Shown here: positions 16,903 through 25,199 of the stretch, one piece after another
Numbering within the stretch: the stretch's first letter is position 1
Layout: each line of letters starts with the position of its first letter
Source: Mesonia aquimarina
GTDB lineage: Bacteria > Bacteroidota > Bacteroidia > Flavobacteriales > Flavobacteriaceae
Direction: 5' to 3'
Assembly (NCBI RefSeq): GCF_003667275.1
Contig: NZ_RCNV01000009.1
Location: 1 to 64,000 of the forward strand
Length of the DNA stretch: 64,000 nt
The notes under the pieces: generated by a model
What the model was told of the DNA's origin: nothing
The model's input: the letters and a program-made list of their open reading frames with translations, nothing else
Database searches by the model: none
Program-made: the position numbers and the translations under genes

Positions 16903-17203
16903 GTGCTTTCTTTTTCGTCCGTGTGTTGGGGCAGACACACTTATTGACAAGCTTGGTTTGTGCTGCTGGTGTTGAGCGGCTTGGTAATGTGTGTGGCTGT
17001 CAAGCGTTGACTTTTTTATTAATGTTAAAATAACCTGTCAATGTCCTGCCAATTACAATAAATACACTATCCGTTTTCTTAAAACCTAAAAATCCAAATC
17101 TCTTAAGATGTTTGATAAGAAGAATCCTGTCCATTAAAAAATTGTAACCGACAGAGTTTACAAGATGTAATAATTTTTAACCACATCTTGCTCATACTGC
17201 ATG
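16903..17203. other. Non-coding start of the oversized cassette
   Basis: No convincing gene is present. A CAGACACAC..GTGTGTGGCTGTC inverted pair spans about 16933-17000. The 11-bp sequence AGCGTTGACTT at 17003-17013 recurs at 23051-23061 in the same orientation near the other end of the cassette. The remainder to 17203 is AT-rich and shows nothing recognisable. Confidence 0.5.
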
Positions 17204-17506
17204 CTACTCTGTAGCTATAACCTTCCCTTGCTGGTCGAAGTAGATTTCGAGGTGTTTATCGTCAGGGCTTTCAACTTCCAGTTCATATAAAGTTCCCCTG
17301 TCGGTTTCAACTTTTTCTACTTCTTGTAATTCCCAGTCTTTGTATTCTGAACTCTGAAAGGAAGTCTGTACAGGCACTGGCAGATCACCATATTCAATTT
17401 CCTCTTCGCTGATCTCTTTAAAATTGTGGCTTTTGTTCTCGCAGCTTGATGTTATTGCCATGACCAACAAACAAGCTATTCCGAAACATACATTTCTAAG
17501 TCGCAT
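17204..17506 (-). CDS. PepSY-like (DUF2874-type) lipoprotein
   Basis: The protein has 100 residues from the ATG at 17504-17506, which gives a lipoprotein signal (MRLRNVCFGIACLLVMAITSSC). The longer reading to 17539 adds a poor extension. The mature part has the PepSY-like pattern: LPVPVQTSFQSSEYKDWELQ followed by VEKVETDRGTLYELEVES. It is paralogous to the gene at 20455-20799. The palindrome ATTCTGTAGAAAT lies about 51 bp upstream of the start, as in the paralogue, so the two are likely co-regulated by the neighbouring two-component system. Confidence 0.82.
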   Translation of the reverse strand: MRLRNVCFGIACLLVMAITSSCENKSHNFKEISEEEIEYGDLPVPVQTSFQSSEYKDWELQEVEKVETDRGTLYELEVESPDDKHLEIYFDQQGKVIATE

Positions 17507-17556
17507 AATATTCCTTTTTATTTTTTTACTAAAGCTCAATTCAATAATACGAGCTA

Positions 17557-17569
17557 ATTCTGTAGAAAT
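17557..17569. promoter_or_regulatory. Putative response-regulator operator, copy 1
   Basis: ATTCTGTAGAAAT has a TTCT-GT-AGAA dyad. It lies 51 bp upstream of the start of the PepSY-like gene ending at 17506. The same 13 bases occur at 20851-20863 and 22836-22848, all upstream of genes in this locus. Confidence 0.6.
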
Positions 17570-17593
17570 ATGGGATTCGAATTAACCTCTACA

Positions 17594-18961
17594 CTAAGAA
17601 AAAAAATAATAAAGGATACCGCATATCACACTGAAGAGTATGGTTTTTAGCATATCCCATTTGAGGATGAAGTAGGCAAAGGCAGCTATAAGTCCGATCA
17701 CCAATGAAGGGATGTTTATTGTTTCCCATTCAGGGATTAACCACCTTATGCCAAGTGAATGGCTTTCGTCCACTTTTCCAAAAAGTGTATGGATGGTAAA
17801 CCAAACACCAAGATTGAGTACTACACCTACAACCGCAGCGGTAATTCCTGACAAGGCAGTGGTCAGGTTTTTATTGCCTCTGAGGTATTCAATGTAGGGC
17901 GCCCCGGTAAATATGAACAAGAAGCAAGGAATAAAGGTAGTCCAGGTTACCAGTAAGGAAGCTAAGATTCCAGCCTGTAAAGGATCCATAGTGCCTGCAA
18001 AACGGTAAGCTCCCATAAATCCTACAAATTGTACAACCTGTATGAGTGGACCCGGTGTGGTTTCTGCCATGCCTAAACCATCCAGCATTTCTCCACTTTT
18101 CAGCCAGCCGTAATCTTCCACTGCTTTTTGAGCTATGTAGGCAAGAACTGAGTAGGCTCCTCCAAACGTAACCACTGCCGTTTTGCTAAAAAACACTCCT
18201 TCGCTAAAGAAGATGGAATCAACGCCAACCCATAATGCGATTAAAATTAACGGCAATGCCCACAAAGAGAGGTACAATAAAATCGTTTGGAGGGTCTTCT
18301 TGAATGAGGGTTTGACCTGCTGAATATGGCTGTCAATCAAGTAATCATTTTCCTGTTCTGCTTTATCATCATGGCCTTTAATGACATGAAATTTCTCCTC
18401 CCAAAATTTGCCTCCAAGAAAGCCTGTTATCCCTGCCGCTAGGACTATGTAAGGGAAGTCCACCTCAAAGAAGAAGATGGCAACAAATGCCAAGGCGGCC
18501 ATAGTTACCATTACTTCATTTTTGAGGGCTTTCTTACCGATTTTTATAACCGCCCCAATGACAATGGCCAGTACCGCTGGCTTGATACCGAAAAATATGG
18601 CGTCAACGATAGCTACATCTCGGTAAGCCGCATAAAGAATACTCAGCACCAGTATGCAAATAAACCCCGGTAGGATAAACAGTAGTCCGGCAACCAGCCC
18701 ACCCTTTGTTTTATGCAGTAGCCAGCCAATGTATGTGGCCAGTTGTTGTGCTTCAGGGCCTGGCAATAGCATGCAATAATTCAATGCATGCAAAAAACGG
18801 TTTTCACTGATCCATTTCTTTTCTTCCACCAGTATTTTGTGCATAACCGCAATTTGCCCTGCCGGACCGCCAAAACTATGGATGGCGACCTTTACCCAAA
18901 CCTTCAGTGCCTCACTGAAGGGTAACTCTCTATTTTTAGTTGGATTGGATACACTTGACAT
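17594..18961 (-). CDS. chrA: Chromate transporter, long two-domain form
   Basis: The 455-residue, inner-membrane protein of the CHR superfamily has two homologous halves. The N-terminal half has HSFGGPAGQIAVMHKILVEE and LLPGPEAQQLATYIGWL. The C-terminal half has FGGAYSVLAYIAQKAVEDYGWL and MAETTPGPLIQVVQFVGFMGAY. About ten or more hydrophobic segments are visible. Family members export chromate. The length is normal for the long form. It lies between a PepSY-like gene and a superoxide dismutase, which suits an oxidative or metal stress locus. Substrate is inferred from family. Confidence 0.92.
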   Translation of the reverse strand: MSSVSNPTKNRELPFSEALKVWVKVAIHSFGGPAGQIAVMHKILVEEKKWISENRFLHALNYCMLLPGPEAQQLATYIGWLLHKTKGGLVAGLLFILPGFICILVLSILYAAYRDVAIVDAIFFGIKPAVLAIVIGAVIKIGKKALKNEVMVTMAALAFVAIFFFEVDFPYIVLAAGITGFLGGKFWEEKFHVIKGHDDKAEQENDYLIDSHIQQVKPSFKKTLQTILLYLSLWALPLILIALWVGVDSIFFSEGVFFSKTAVVTFGGAYSVLAYIAQKAVEDYGWLKSGEMLDGLGMAETTPGPLIQVVQFVGFMGAYRFAGTMDPLQAGILASLLVTWTTFIPCFLFIFTGAPYIEYLRGNKNLTTALSGITAAVVGVVLNLGVWFTIHTLFGKVDESHSLGIRWLIPEWETINIPSLVIGLIAAFAYFILKWDMLKTILFSVICGILYYFFS

Positions 18962-18984
18962 TCCTTTGATGTGACGTTGCTTTG

Positions 18985-19707
18985 CTAGTTAATCTTTTTA
19001 GCATTTGCAAAACGCTCTGCTACATTATCCCAGTTGATGATTTCCAATATGGTGTCAACAAAATCACCTCTTTTGTTTTTATGCTTCAAATAATAAGCGT
19101 GTTCCCATACGTCTATTACCAAAATCGGGATTACGCCCCACTGGGTAAGCTTTTGATGATTTTCACACTGGAGAAGTGTGAGGGATTGTGAATAAGGTTG
19201 ATAGCCTAAAATTCCCCAACCACTGCCTTCAACACTTTTGGAAACTTTTGCGATATATGACTTGAGTTTATCAAATGAACCAAAGTCCTTTTCTATTTGC
19301 TTTAAAAGCTCTGCTTTAGGCTCAGTTTTCTTATTGACAAGGTTTGTCCAGAAAATAGAATGCAGGACATGGCTTGAAAAATGATAGGCCAGTTTTCGCG
19401 TCCATAGATCAACCATATCCATTTCACCAGTCTCAAGGTTTTTCTTGATGTTTTCCAAATCCTTATTAGCTCCATTGACCGCACCTCCGTGGTGAAATTC
19501 ATAATGCAGGTGCAGGGTTTCTTCGTCCATATGGGGTTCCAGAAACGTCTTGTTGTAGGGTAATGGTTTTTGAATGAAGTTACCATTACCATCTATCAAT
19601 TTGTCAATTCCTCCTTCATTCACACTTTGGGAGAACACACTGTTGATAGGCAGAATTGTTGCCCCTCCCAGTATTGCTGAATTTTTTAGAAAATCTTTTC
19701 TGTCCAT
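18985..19707 (-). CDS. Exported Fe/Mn superoxide dismutase
   Basis: The protein has 240 residues from the ATG at 19705-19707. The frame open to 19806 overlaps the upstream gene and is not needed. The start MDRKDFLKNSAILGGATILP looks like a Tat or Sec export signal, unusual for a mainly cytosolic family. Metal ligands are visible: His in LHLHYEFHHGGAVNGAN, His in LAYHFSSHVLHSIFW, and the Asp and His of VIDVWEHAYYLKHKN. It converts superoxide to peroxide. Whether Fe or Mn is bound cannot be told. Its place beside chrA fits chromate-generated oxidative stress. Confidence 0.88.
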   Translation of the reverse strand: MDRKDFLKNSAILGGATILPINSVFSQSVNEGGIDKLIDGNGNFIQKPLPYNKTFLEPHMDEETLHLHYEFHHGGAVNGANKDLENIKKNLETGEMDMVDLWTRKLAYHFSSHVLHSIFWTNLVNKKTEPKAELLKQIEKDFGSFDKLKSYIAKVSKSVEGSGWGILGYQPYSQSLTLLQCENHQKLTQWGVIPILVIDVWEHAYYLKHKNKRGDFVDTILEIINWDNVAERFANAKKIN

Positions 19708-19747
19708 TTTTCTATGTTTTAATTGGTTTGAAAAATTATGTTGCTCA

Positions 19748-20308
19748 TTAGAATAAAACGCCAAATTGAAATGCAAAGGTCGTTGAAGCCACATGGTCAT
19801 TTCCAAATCGAAAAAGCATGGGCATTGCCAGAAAATAGGTAACCTTTTCTTGTTTGATAATAGGCTTGTTTATAACAGCTGTGAAGCCGTACCTGCCATT
19901 GGTGTTGAATGCCAGACGTGTCAATAAATTAAAGCCTGCTATATTTCTGTAAATAACCCCAGGGTGAAATAATAAACCGCTTACTCTACTCGTACTATCG
20001 TTTACTACAATAGAGGGGACAAACTCGACACTAAATGCAATTTTTCGGCTTTGAATGAAATTGATCCCTACGGGAAAACCCACCGTGTAACTATCACGAA
20101 AATTAAATTTATGTTCGCCACCTGAGAAGGTGCTGATGGGGTGAACAACGCTGAAGTACATCTTAGTAATAGGAAAACTATTTTCTGATATGGTTTGTGG
20201 AGTTTTCGGGTTTTCTGTATCCAGTTTAGATTGTGCATTACAATCCACATTACAGTAGCATATCACTATAATGCCGAGTAGAAAGCTCCGTTTATAAATA
20301 TTCTTCAT
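19748..20308 (-). CDS. Predicted outer-membrane beta-barrel protein of unknown function
   Basis: The protein has 186 residues from Met at 20306-20308 (Met1 of the longer frame at 20323 is an alternative). It has a signal peptide to about residue 25 (LLGIIVICYCNVDCNAQ). The mature part alternates hydrophobic strands and ends in FAFQFGVLF, with the terminal Phe typical of BAM-inserted barrels. No family is recognised. It precedes the superoxide dismutase gene with a short gap, so the two may be co-transcribed. Confidence 0.68.
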   Translation of the reverse strand: MKNIYKRSFLLGIIVICYCNVDCNAQSKLDTENPKTPQTISENSFPITKMYFSVVHPISTFSGGEHKFNFRDSYTVGFPVGINFIQSRKIAFSVEFVPSIVVNDSTSRVSGLLFHPGVIYRNIAGFNLLTRLAFNTNGRYGFTAVINKPIIKQEKVTYFLAMPMLFRFGNDHVASTTFAFQFGVLF

Positions 20309-20454
20309 AATGTCTTTAATCATATTTTAGTAAGGCACATATTAAAGTACAGGATCATAAAAAGCTTTGAAATGTAAAAGCCATCAATCACTCTTTCCGG
20401 CATTTCCCAGCTCATATACCTGGTAAAAAATCAACTATACTCTTCATCGAAGTA

Positions 20455-20799
20455 TTATCGATGATCGTAATCACCGTCCGAGTGGCTTTCCTCTCTTTTG
20501 AGTACCAATTCTCCTTTTGGATTAAAATAGAGTTCAAAATAGGTCTCATCCTCATTCTCGACCTCAAGCTCATACATAGTACCCTTATTGGTCTCGACCT
20601 TTTCTACTTCCTCAATCTCCCATTTAGCGTATTGTGAATTCTTAAAGGCATCCTGTACGGCCTTAGGTAAATCAGAAAACTTAATGGTCTCCTCACTTAG
20701 CTCCTTGAAATCGGATTGGGCCATCGCTGTAAAGGTACCCCCACCAATAAACAGAAGGGAAAATAGAACAATACGAAGAAACTTCTTACTTGCGTTCAT
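20455..20799 (-). CDS. PepSY-like periplasmic protein
   Basis: The protein has 114 residues from the ATG at 20797-20799, followed by a signal peptide (FLRIVLFSLLFIGGGTFTAMA). The frame to 20820 is an alternative. The mature region has LPKAVQDAFKNSQYAKWEIE and VEKVETNKGTMYELEVEN, closely matching the protein at 17204-17506. It lies immediately downstream of the histidine kinase gene and has the operator-like motif 52 bp upstream of its start, so it probably has its own promoter. Confidence 0.82.
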   Translation of the reverse strand: MNASKKFLRIVLFSLLFIGGGTFTAMAQSDFKELSEETIKFSDLPKAVQDAFKNSQYAKWEIEEVEKVETNKGTMYELEVENEDETYFELYFNPKGELVLKREESHSDGDYDHR

Positions 20800-20850
20800 A
20801 ACATTAAAATTTAAGGTCAAACATTCAATTCACCTCAAATGTAGAGATCG

Positions 20851-20863
20851 ATTCTGTAGAAAT
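20851..20863. promoter_or_regulatory. Putative response-regulator operator, copy 2
   Basis: An exact ATTCTGTAGAAAT copy, 52 bp upstream of the PepSY-like start at 20799 and just before the kinase gene's end. Its spacing matches copy 1. Confidence 0.6.
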
Positions 20864-20872
20864 TTGGGCTAG

Positions 20873-22135
20873 TCAAAAATGAACGGTAAAAGTGTGAAGC
20901 GCATTTTTGTGACTGTAAGTTAGCTCCCAATTACTTACTTGTGATATTTTATAAGCGATAGCAAGCCCCAGCCCCCAAGATTCGGGATTATTGGAGGATT
21001 TGTAAAACCTCTGAAATAACTTTTCCTGATCTATTCGTTCATTGCTGGTGTTGGTAACAGTCAACCGTTGTTTGCTTGCTAAAACAGTGACCTGGCCATT
21101 TTTTAAATTATGCACAAAAGCATTTTTAAGCAGGTTTTGGATGAGTATTTCGGCTAAGGTATAATTACCCTGAATACTAGGATGATCCTCGATTTCTACC
21201 TCTACCTGAATGTTCAAAGCCTCCTTGTGTTCTTCAAAATATTCTAACGATCTGTGGATTATTTCTTCTACTCTGACCTCATCGGTCATCAAGAACTGCC
21301 GGTTTTCTATTTTGGAAAGGAGCAGGAGGGTTTTGTTGAGTTTTTTTATCCGTTGTGTGGACCCTATTATACTTTCTATGATGGTCGCTTGTTCTTCGGT
21401 AAGCTGAGTTTGACCAACCAGTGCCTCTAACTTCGATTGAATAATGGATAAAGGAGTCTGTAACTCATGGGAAGCATCTCCGATAAACTGCTTTTGGTTT
21501 TCAAAAACCTCCTTGTTTTTCCGAGTCAGTTCGGTCATCACATTATTTAATAGCTGAAATTCTTCAATTTTGGAATTTGGGAATACTGGTGTATTTGCAT
21601 TGACAAGATTATAATTTTTGAGCTTGTCAAGCATAGTATAAAAGGGCTGCCATATTCTTCGAGAAAGCATTCTGTTTGAGAGGTAAAAACAGAAAACAAG
21701 TCCAAAAAATAGCCCTCCTAGCGTAATAGCAATCGTACCAATGATTTCAGTTGCTTCCAGGTGAGGCTTCACAATTTCCAGTTTGTAATAGCTGTCGTTT
21801 AATTCCACAAATGTTATCAGCTTCCGGTACTCATCTAGTTCGGCATCTATCGGTTCATAGATCAACGTGTCGGCATAGCTTTCTTTTCCGTCTTGAAACG
21901 TATTTATATCAATAGGGTAAAATGTAAAATCGTCCAGAGGGTAATCCTTCGCTATGGATATTTCCGGGTGCTTTTCGAGATAGGCAAGCAAGTTCATCTT
22001 ACGGTTATTCAAAACCTCATCTACGTTTTGAAGTACATTCCAGCTTAGCACCAGATAAAACAAGGTCGAGAATATCCCAAACAGTAAAAGGAATGCGAAT
22101 AATTGGATACGGGTCGTATAAGAAAGCAGCTTCAT
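20873..22135 (-). CDS. Two-component sensor histidine kinase
   Basis: The 420-residue inner-membrane kinase has two hydrophobic segments (about 10-32 and 130-152) enclosing a sensor region of about 100 residues. The H-box is ASHELQTPLS (phospho-acceptor His223), the N-box is LIQNLLKNAFVHN, and the G-box is WGLGLAIAY. Its start overlaps the stop of the response-regulator gene by 4 bp, so the two are co-translated. The input signal is unknown; neighbours suggest metal or oxidative stress. Confidence 0.93.
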   Translation of the reverse strand: MKLLSYTTRIQLFAFLLLFGIFSTLFYLVLSWNVLQNVDEVLNNRKMNLLAYLEKHPEISIAKDYPLDDFTFYPIDINTFQDGKESYADTLIYEPIDAELDEYRKLITFVELNDSYYKLEIVKPHLEATEIIGTIAITLGGLFFGLVFCFYLSNRMLSRRIWQPFYTMLDKLKNYNLVNANTPVFPNSKIEEFQLLNNVMTELTRKNKEVFENQKQFIGDASHELQTPLSIIQSKLEALVGQTQLTEEQATIIESIIGSTQRIKKLNKTLLLLSKIENRQFLMTDEVRVEEIIHRSLEYFEEHKEALNIQVEVEIEDHPSIQGNYTLAEILIQNLLKNAFVHNLKNGQVTVLASKQRLTVTNTSNERIDQEKLFQRFYKSSNNPESWGLGLAIAYKISQVSNWELTYSHKNALHTFTVHF

Positions 22136-22815
22136 ATTGTTTTTATTTGGTATCCCACACCGTAAATATTGGTTATTTCCACGTTGGCACCTGCTTCCTT
22201 TAGCTTGCGTCTCAAATTTCTGATTTGTGAAAACAAAAAATCAAAACTCTGTACCTCATCTACGTAATCGCCCCAGATATATTCTGCCAAAGAAACCTTG
22301 GTGATCACCCGTTTGTGATTGCTGATCAAGTGGGTAAGGATAGCATATTCTTTCTTTGTTAGAGAAAGTGGGCTTTCGAGATTATCAATTCCAACTATGT
22401 ACTGATCTGGTTCTATTACCAGATTAGCATAGTGAACCAATCTATTTGTCTTGAATTGTTTTCTCCTTATAATTGCCTTTATACGGGCATTCAGCTCTGA
22501 AAAGTAAAATGGTTTAGTCAGGTAATCATCAGCTCCTAACCCCAAGCCTTTTAATTTATCGTCCAGGGAATTACGGGCAGAAAGGATGATTACCCCATCA
22601 GTTTTATCTTCCTTATGGAGAATTTCGAGCAGGTCAAAACCACTGCCATCCGGGAGGTTTATATCCAGAATGATACAGTCATAATCGTACAGATTAATGC
22701 GCTCTATACTTTCCCGAAAATTGCCAGCAGTATCACAGAAATAACCTTCATCCTTGGCAAAATCTTGTAGGCTTTTTAGCATTTCCGTTTCGTCTTCTAT
22801 GATGAGCAGTTTCAT
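22132..22815 (-). CDS. OmpR/PhoB-family response regulator
   Basis: The protein has 227 residues from the ATG at 22813-22815 (MKLLIIEDE). The frame to 22857 adds an unlikely leader. The receiver domain has acidic IIED, phospho-acceptor Asp51 (ILDINLPDGSGF) and Lys101 (LTKPF). The C-terminal winged helix has LTKKEYAILTHLISNHKRVI and FDFLFSQIRNLRRKL. It probably binds the TTCTgtAGAA dyads found before this gene and before both PepSY-like genes. That link is inferred from position. Confidence 0.93.
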   Translation of the reverse strand: MKLLIIEDETEMLKSLQDFAKDEGYFCDTAGNFRESIERINLYDYDCIILDINLPDGSGFDLLEILHKEDKTDGVIILSARNSLDDKLKGLGLGADDYLTKPFYFSELNARIKAIIRRKQFKTNRLVHYANLVIEPDQYIVGIDNLESPLSLTKKEYAILTHLISNHKRVITKVSLAEYIWGDYVDEVQSFDFLFSQIRNLRRKLKEAGANVEITNIYGVGYQIKTI

Positions 22816-22835
22816 GGATACAAAGTACAGAAATA

Positions 22836-22848
22836 ATTCTGTAGAAAT
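22836..22848. promoter_or_regulatory. Putative response-regulator operator, copy 3 (autoregulatory)
   Basis: An exact ATTCTGTAGAAAT copy begins 21 bp upstream of the response-regulator start. It is preceded by a partial AGAAAT repeat, so it may be a double site. Confidence 0.55.
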
Positions 22849-23120
22849 GTTGCACAATGGTTTATAGAAATCTTTGGTGTAACTGATACAATAAGTTTTT
22901 GAGAAAAGGATTTTTTGTAGTCCATCTATTATCTGTCAATTTGGGGTTTTGTTTTTGGGAGGAAACACGCTTGTCTTTTATCGAGTTTTACTTTCATTTA
23001 TTGTAATTTCCAGTCCAATCGGAGGCAAAATTAGGCTCTTTTGGTTTTTTAGCGTTGACTTCGTGTGTCGACAAAAAATCAAATGTGCCTAATGTGCGGT
23101 GGGTTTTTTGCATTACCTAC

Positions 23121-23245
23121 AACGGTCTCGTATAACCGTCAGTTACGGGATTAAAGTTAATAATTTTCGGTTAAGAACTGGCGTTAGCAATTCCGAGTGG
23201 ATTCGGACGTAGTCGAATCCGCCGTAATAGCGGTTATACATTGTT
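23121..23245 (-). repeat. attC-like site S13
   Basis: Same subtype as S7: TATAACCGTCAGTTACGG at the left, CCGTAATAGCGGTTATAC at the right, and an inner GGATTCGG..CGAATCC hairpin. It closes the oversized cassette, whose core complement TACCTACAAC is at 23114-23123. The next core is GTTGTGGTTA at 23243-23252. Confidence 0.85.
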
Positions 23246-23257
23246 GTGGTTAGTTTT

Positions 23258-23701
23258 TTATTCATTCAGTATTTCAGTCAGTTTTGGAAATTCCGATCCC
23301 ATTTTTTTATTGTCCATTTTTCCATCGTAATCATTGTCTCCGTATTCAAGTCCAACTGCTATTAGTCCCTCAAATTCATTTCGTTCCGATTTTGGTATTT
23401 CTCTCAAAATATTAGCGAAGTCTTTTTCACCAATTCGGTAAATTATTTGGGTCAAGACATATCCTAAATCATAACTACTTGCTGCTCCGCCATTCGGAAA
23501 GTTTTTAATTTCGATAATAGCGCTTTTTTCTTTTTTCAACGCTTGGTAAATAAGATTTTCCATTTTCCGATTTTCAGTCAAGGATTGATGAACAAACAAA
23601 GTATCTCCAATAATAATTCCGTCAACTTTTTCCTTTTTACAGCTGACTAAAAATATTGTTAGTAATAGTAGGGTTATTTTCCTCACAAAGTTTGTTTTCA
23701 A
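23258..23701 (-). CDS. Cassette gene: small lipoprotein of unknown function
   Basis: About 147 residues. No ATG is available. The frame can start at TTG (23699-23701, giving MKTNFVRKITLLLLTIFLVSC) or at GTG 23710 inside the cassette core. The lipobox is LVSCKK. The mature region includes a GLEYGDNDYDGKMDNKK segment rich in Asp and possibly calcium-binding, which is inference. Cassette ends are GTTGTGGTTA (23243-23252) and TAACCACAAC (23704-23713). Confidence 0.68.
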   Translation of the reverse strand: MKTNFVRKITLLLLTIFLVSCKKEKVDGIIIGDTLFVHQSLTENRKMENLIYQALKKEKSAIIEIKNFPNGGAASSYDLGYVLTQIIYRIGEKDFANILREIPKSERNEFEGLIAVGLEYGDNDYDGKMDNKKMGSEFPKLTEILNE

Positions 23702-23710
23702 ATTAACCAC

Positions 23711-23834
23711 AACGGTTTTGTATAAGATTAGTTGCGTGGGTTAAGCAACTAATTTAGCAAATACAAATCGAATAGAAAATCCGCGAGGATTTTCGTAAGC
23801 AGGCTTGCACTAGCAATTAATTTTATACGTTGTT
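23711..23834 (-). repeat. attC-like site S14
   Basis: Same subtype as S1 and S6, with AACGGTTTTGTATAAGATTAG at the left and TTAATTTTATACGTTGTT at the right, and the shared CGAATAGAAAATCC..GGATTTTCGTAAG hairpin. The next core is GTTGTAAAAC at 23832-23841. Confidence 0.82.
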
Positions 23835-23845
23835 GTAAAACGTTT

Positions 23846-24451
23846 TTATTCCACCATAATTGGTTTTGGCAATATTCCTCTATTCTCAAACATAAAGCCA
23901 AAATTAGGCTTATTTTCAATTCCATTTAATTCCTCAATTATATTCAAGAGTAGTTTTTCTGTTTCGTTTATATTTTTTGTGCTATCAACATTTATGCTAA
24001 TTAGTTTTTTCTCGTTTTTAAGAGAATAATTTCTATCATTATTTGGATTAAACAAATGATTTGTCAAAACTGATTTTAAACTATCTATTGGAAATTTCAG
24101 GTCGAAACTTACAGTAATGCTATCCGTATTTACATAAAGTATTTCCCTTAATTTGTAATCAAATATACTTTCGCAAATCTGTAATGGTTGGATTTTATAA
24201 ACTTTATCTTCAGTTTCCAATTTGAACATAGCATATTCATTTAAACAATCAGTCTCGTCCAAAATCTTTATTACTTCATTGAAATTTTTAAGTGTATCAA
24301 TATCGTACTCAACTAATTCGTTATCAACCAATCGAAAAGTCATAAAGCGTTGAATTGGTTTTTCAATCGCAGTATGTTTATTTTCGTTGTTATTCTGTCC
24401 GCAACTCAATAGCAGACAGCTTAAAATTAGTATGATGATTGTTTTTTTCAA
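23846..24451 (-). CDS. Cassette gene: lipoprotein of unknown function
   Basis: The protein has 201 residues. It has a lipoprotein signal (MKKTIIILILSCLLLSCGQ, Cys17) and then a mixed alpha/beta region with no recognised domain. Its start lies 2 bp from the core GTTTTACAAC (24454-24463), so neither a promoter nor a standard leader fits within the cassette. The other end is GTTGTAAAAC (23832-23841). Confidence 0.72.
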   Translation of the reverse strand: MKKTIIILILSCLLLSCGQNNNENKHTAIEKPIQRFMTFRLVDNELVEYDIDTLKNFNEVIKILDETDCLNEYAMFKLETEDKVYKIQPLQICESIFDYKLREILYVNTDSITVSFDLKFPIDSLKSVLTNHLFNPNNDRNYSLKNEKKLISINVDSTKNINETEKLLLNIIEELNGIENKPNFGFMFENRGILPKPIMVE

Positions 24452-24460
24452 ATGTTTTAC

Positions 24461-24583
24461 AACGGTTAGTATATGAAAAGTAGGCGTTTTTGAAGCTCGA
24501 ACCTTTCAGTTACGCACAAACTTTGATACGAGCCAAAGCCCTTGAGTTTATTACTATCTCGCCTATTTTTTATATACATTGTT
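24461..24583 (-). repeat. attC-like site S15
   Basis: The arms TATATGAAAAGTAGGCG and CGCCTATTTTTTATATAC pair. The inner part has ACTTTGATACGAGCCAAAG. This is the site nearest the recombinase gene. The next core is GTTAGCTGC at 24581-24589. Confidence 0.8.
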
Positions 24584-24597
24584 AGCTGCTGGCTTTT

Positions 24598-25164
24598 TTA
24601 TTCAATTTCAATATCTTTTGTTTCTTGGTCTAACTTTCCTTTAAAATTTGGAACTGGTCTCTCTTCTTTCTCTAACTCAGTTTCGACAATTCCGTTCTCT
24701 TTAATGTCTTTAATCAACCATTCCATTTCCATAATTTCTTTGCGTTGAGCTTTAATAATGTCGTCTGCAAGTTTTCGAACTCTAACGTCTTTTATTTTTG
24801 CTCTTTCGCTCGTCAATATCGCAATTGAATGATGTGGAATCATTCCTTCCATATAATCGGTATCAGTTACAGTTACCTGACTCCTTACCAACCAAATTGC
24901 TCCAATTATCATCAAAGCTCCCAATCCAAATATTGCAGTGTTAGCTTTTTTACTCTTATACATATTAAGCATATAGAGAAGCATAATGATTATCATTGAG
25001 CCACCCATAATAATGGTCATAAATAATCGAGTTTCACTAAACCAAAAGTGGTCGACTATTTGATAAGAATGAGTGTACATTAAAAAAAACATTGCAATCA
25101 TTGAAGTCGCAATCATTGCAAAAAATTTCCCGTATTTCTTTTTACTGTTATGTTCGTTTTCCAT
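24598..25164 (-). CDS. Cassette gene: DUF305-domain membrane protein
   Basis: The protein has 188 residues. Three hydrophobic segments (about 12-32, 45-66, 74-93) precede a C-terminal DUF305-like ferritin-fold segment with YMEGMIPHHSIAILTSERA and IIKAQRKEIMEMEWLI. DUF305 proteins often go with copper handling, and the HH and Met pattern could bind metal; this is inference. It is the cassette adjacent to the recombinase, so in an integron-like model it would be the latest acquisition. Cassette ends are GTTAGCTGC (24581-24589) and GCAGCTAAC (25200-25208). Confidence 0.82.
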   Translation of the reverse strand: MENEHNSKKKYGKFFAMIATSMIAMFFLMYTHSYQIVDHFWFSETRLFMTIIMGGSMIIIMLLYMLNMYKSKKANTAIFGLGALMIIGAIWLVRSQVTVTDTDYMEGMIPHHSIAILTSERAKIKDVRVRKLADDIIKAQRKEIMEMEWLIKDIKENGIVETELEKEERPVPNFKGKLDQETKDIEIE

Positions 25165-25199
25165 TTTGTTTAAGTTTTGAGTTATTTTTTATTCAGCTT

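Noticed and set aside
19708-19806. 33-residue N-terminal extension of the superoxide dismutase
   Set aside because: It overlaps the upstream gene and precedes a start that gives a good export signal.
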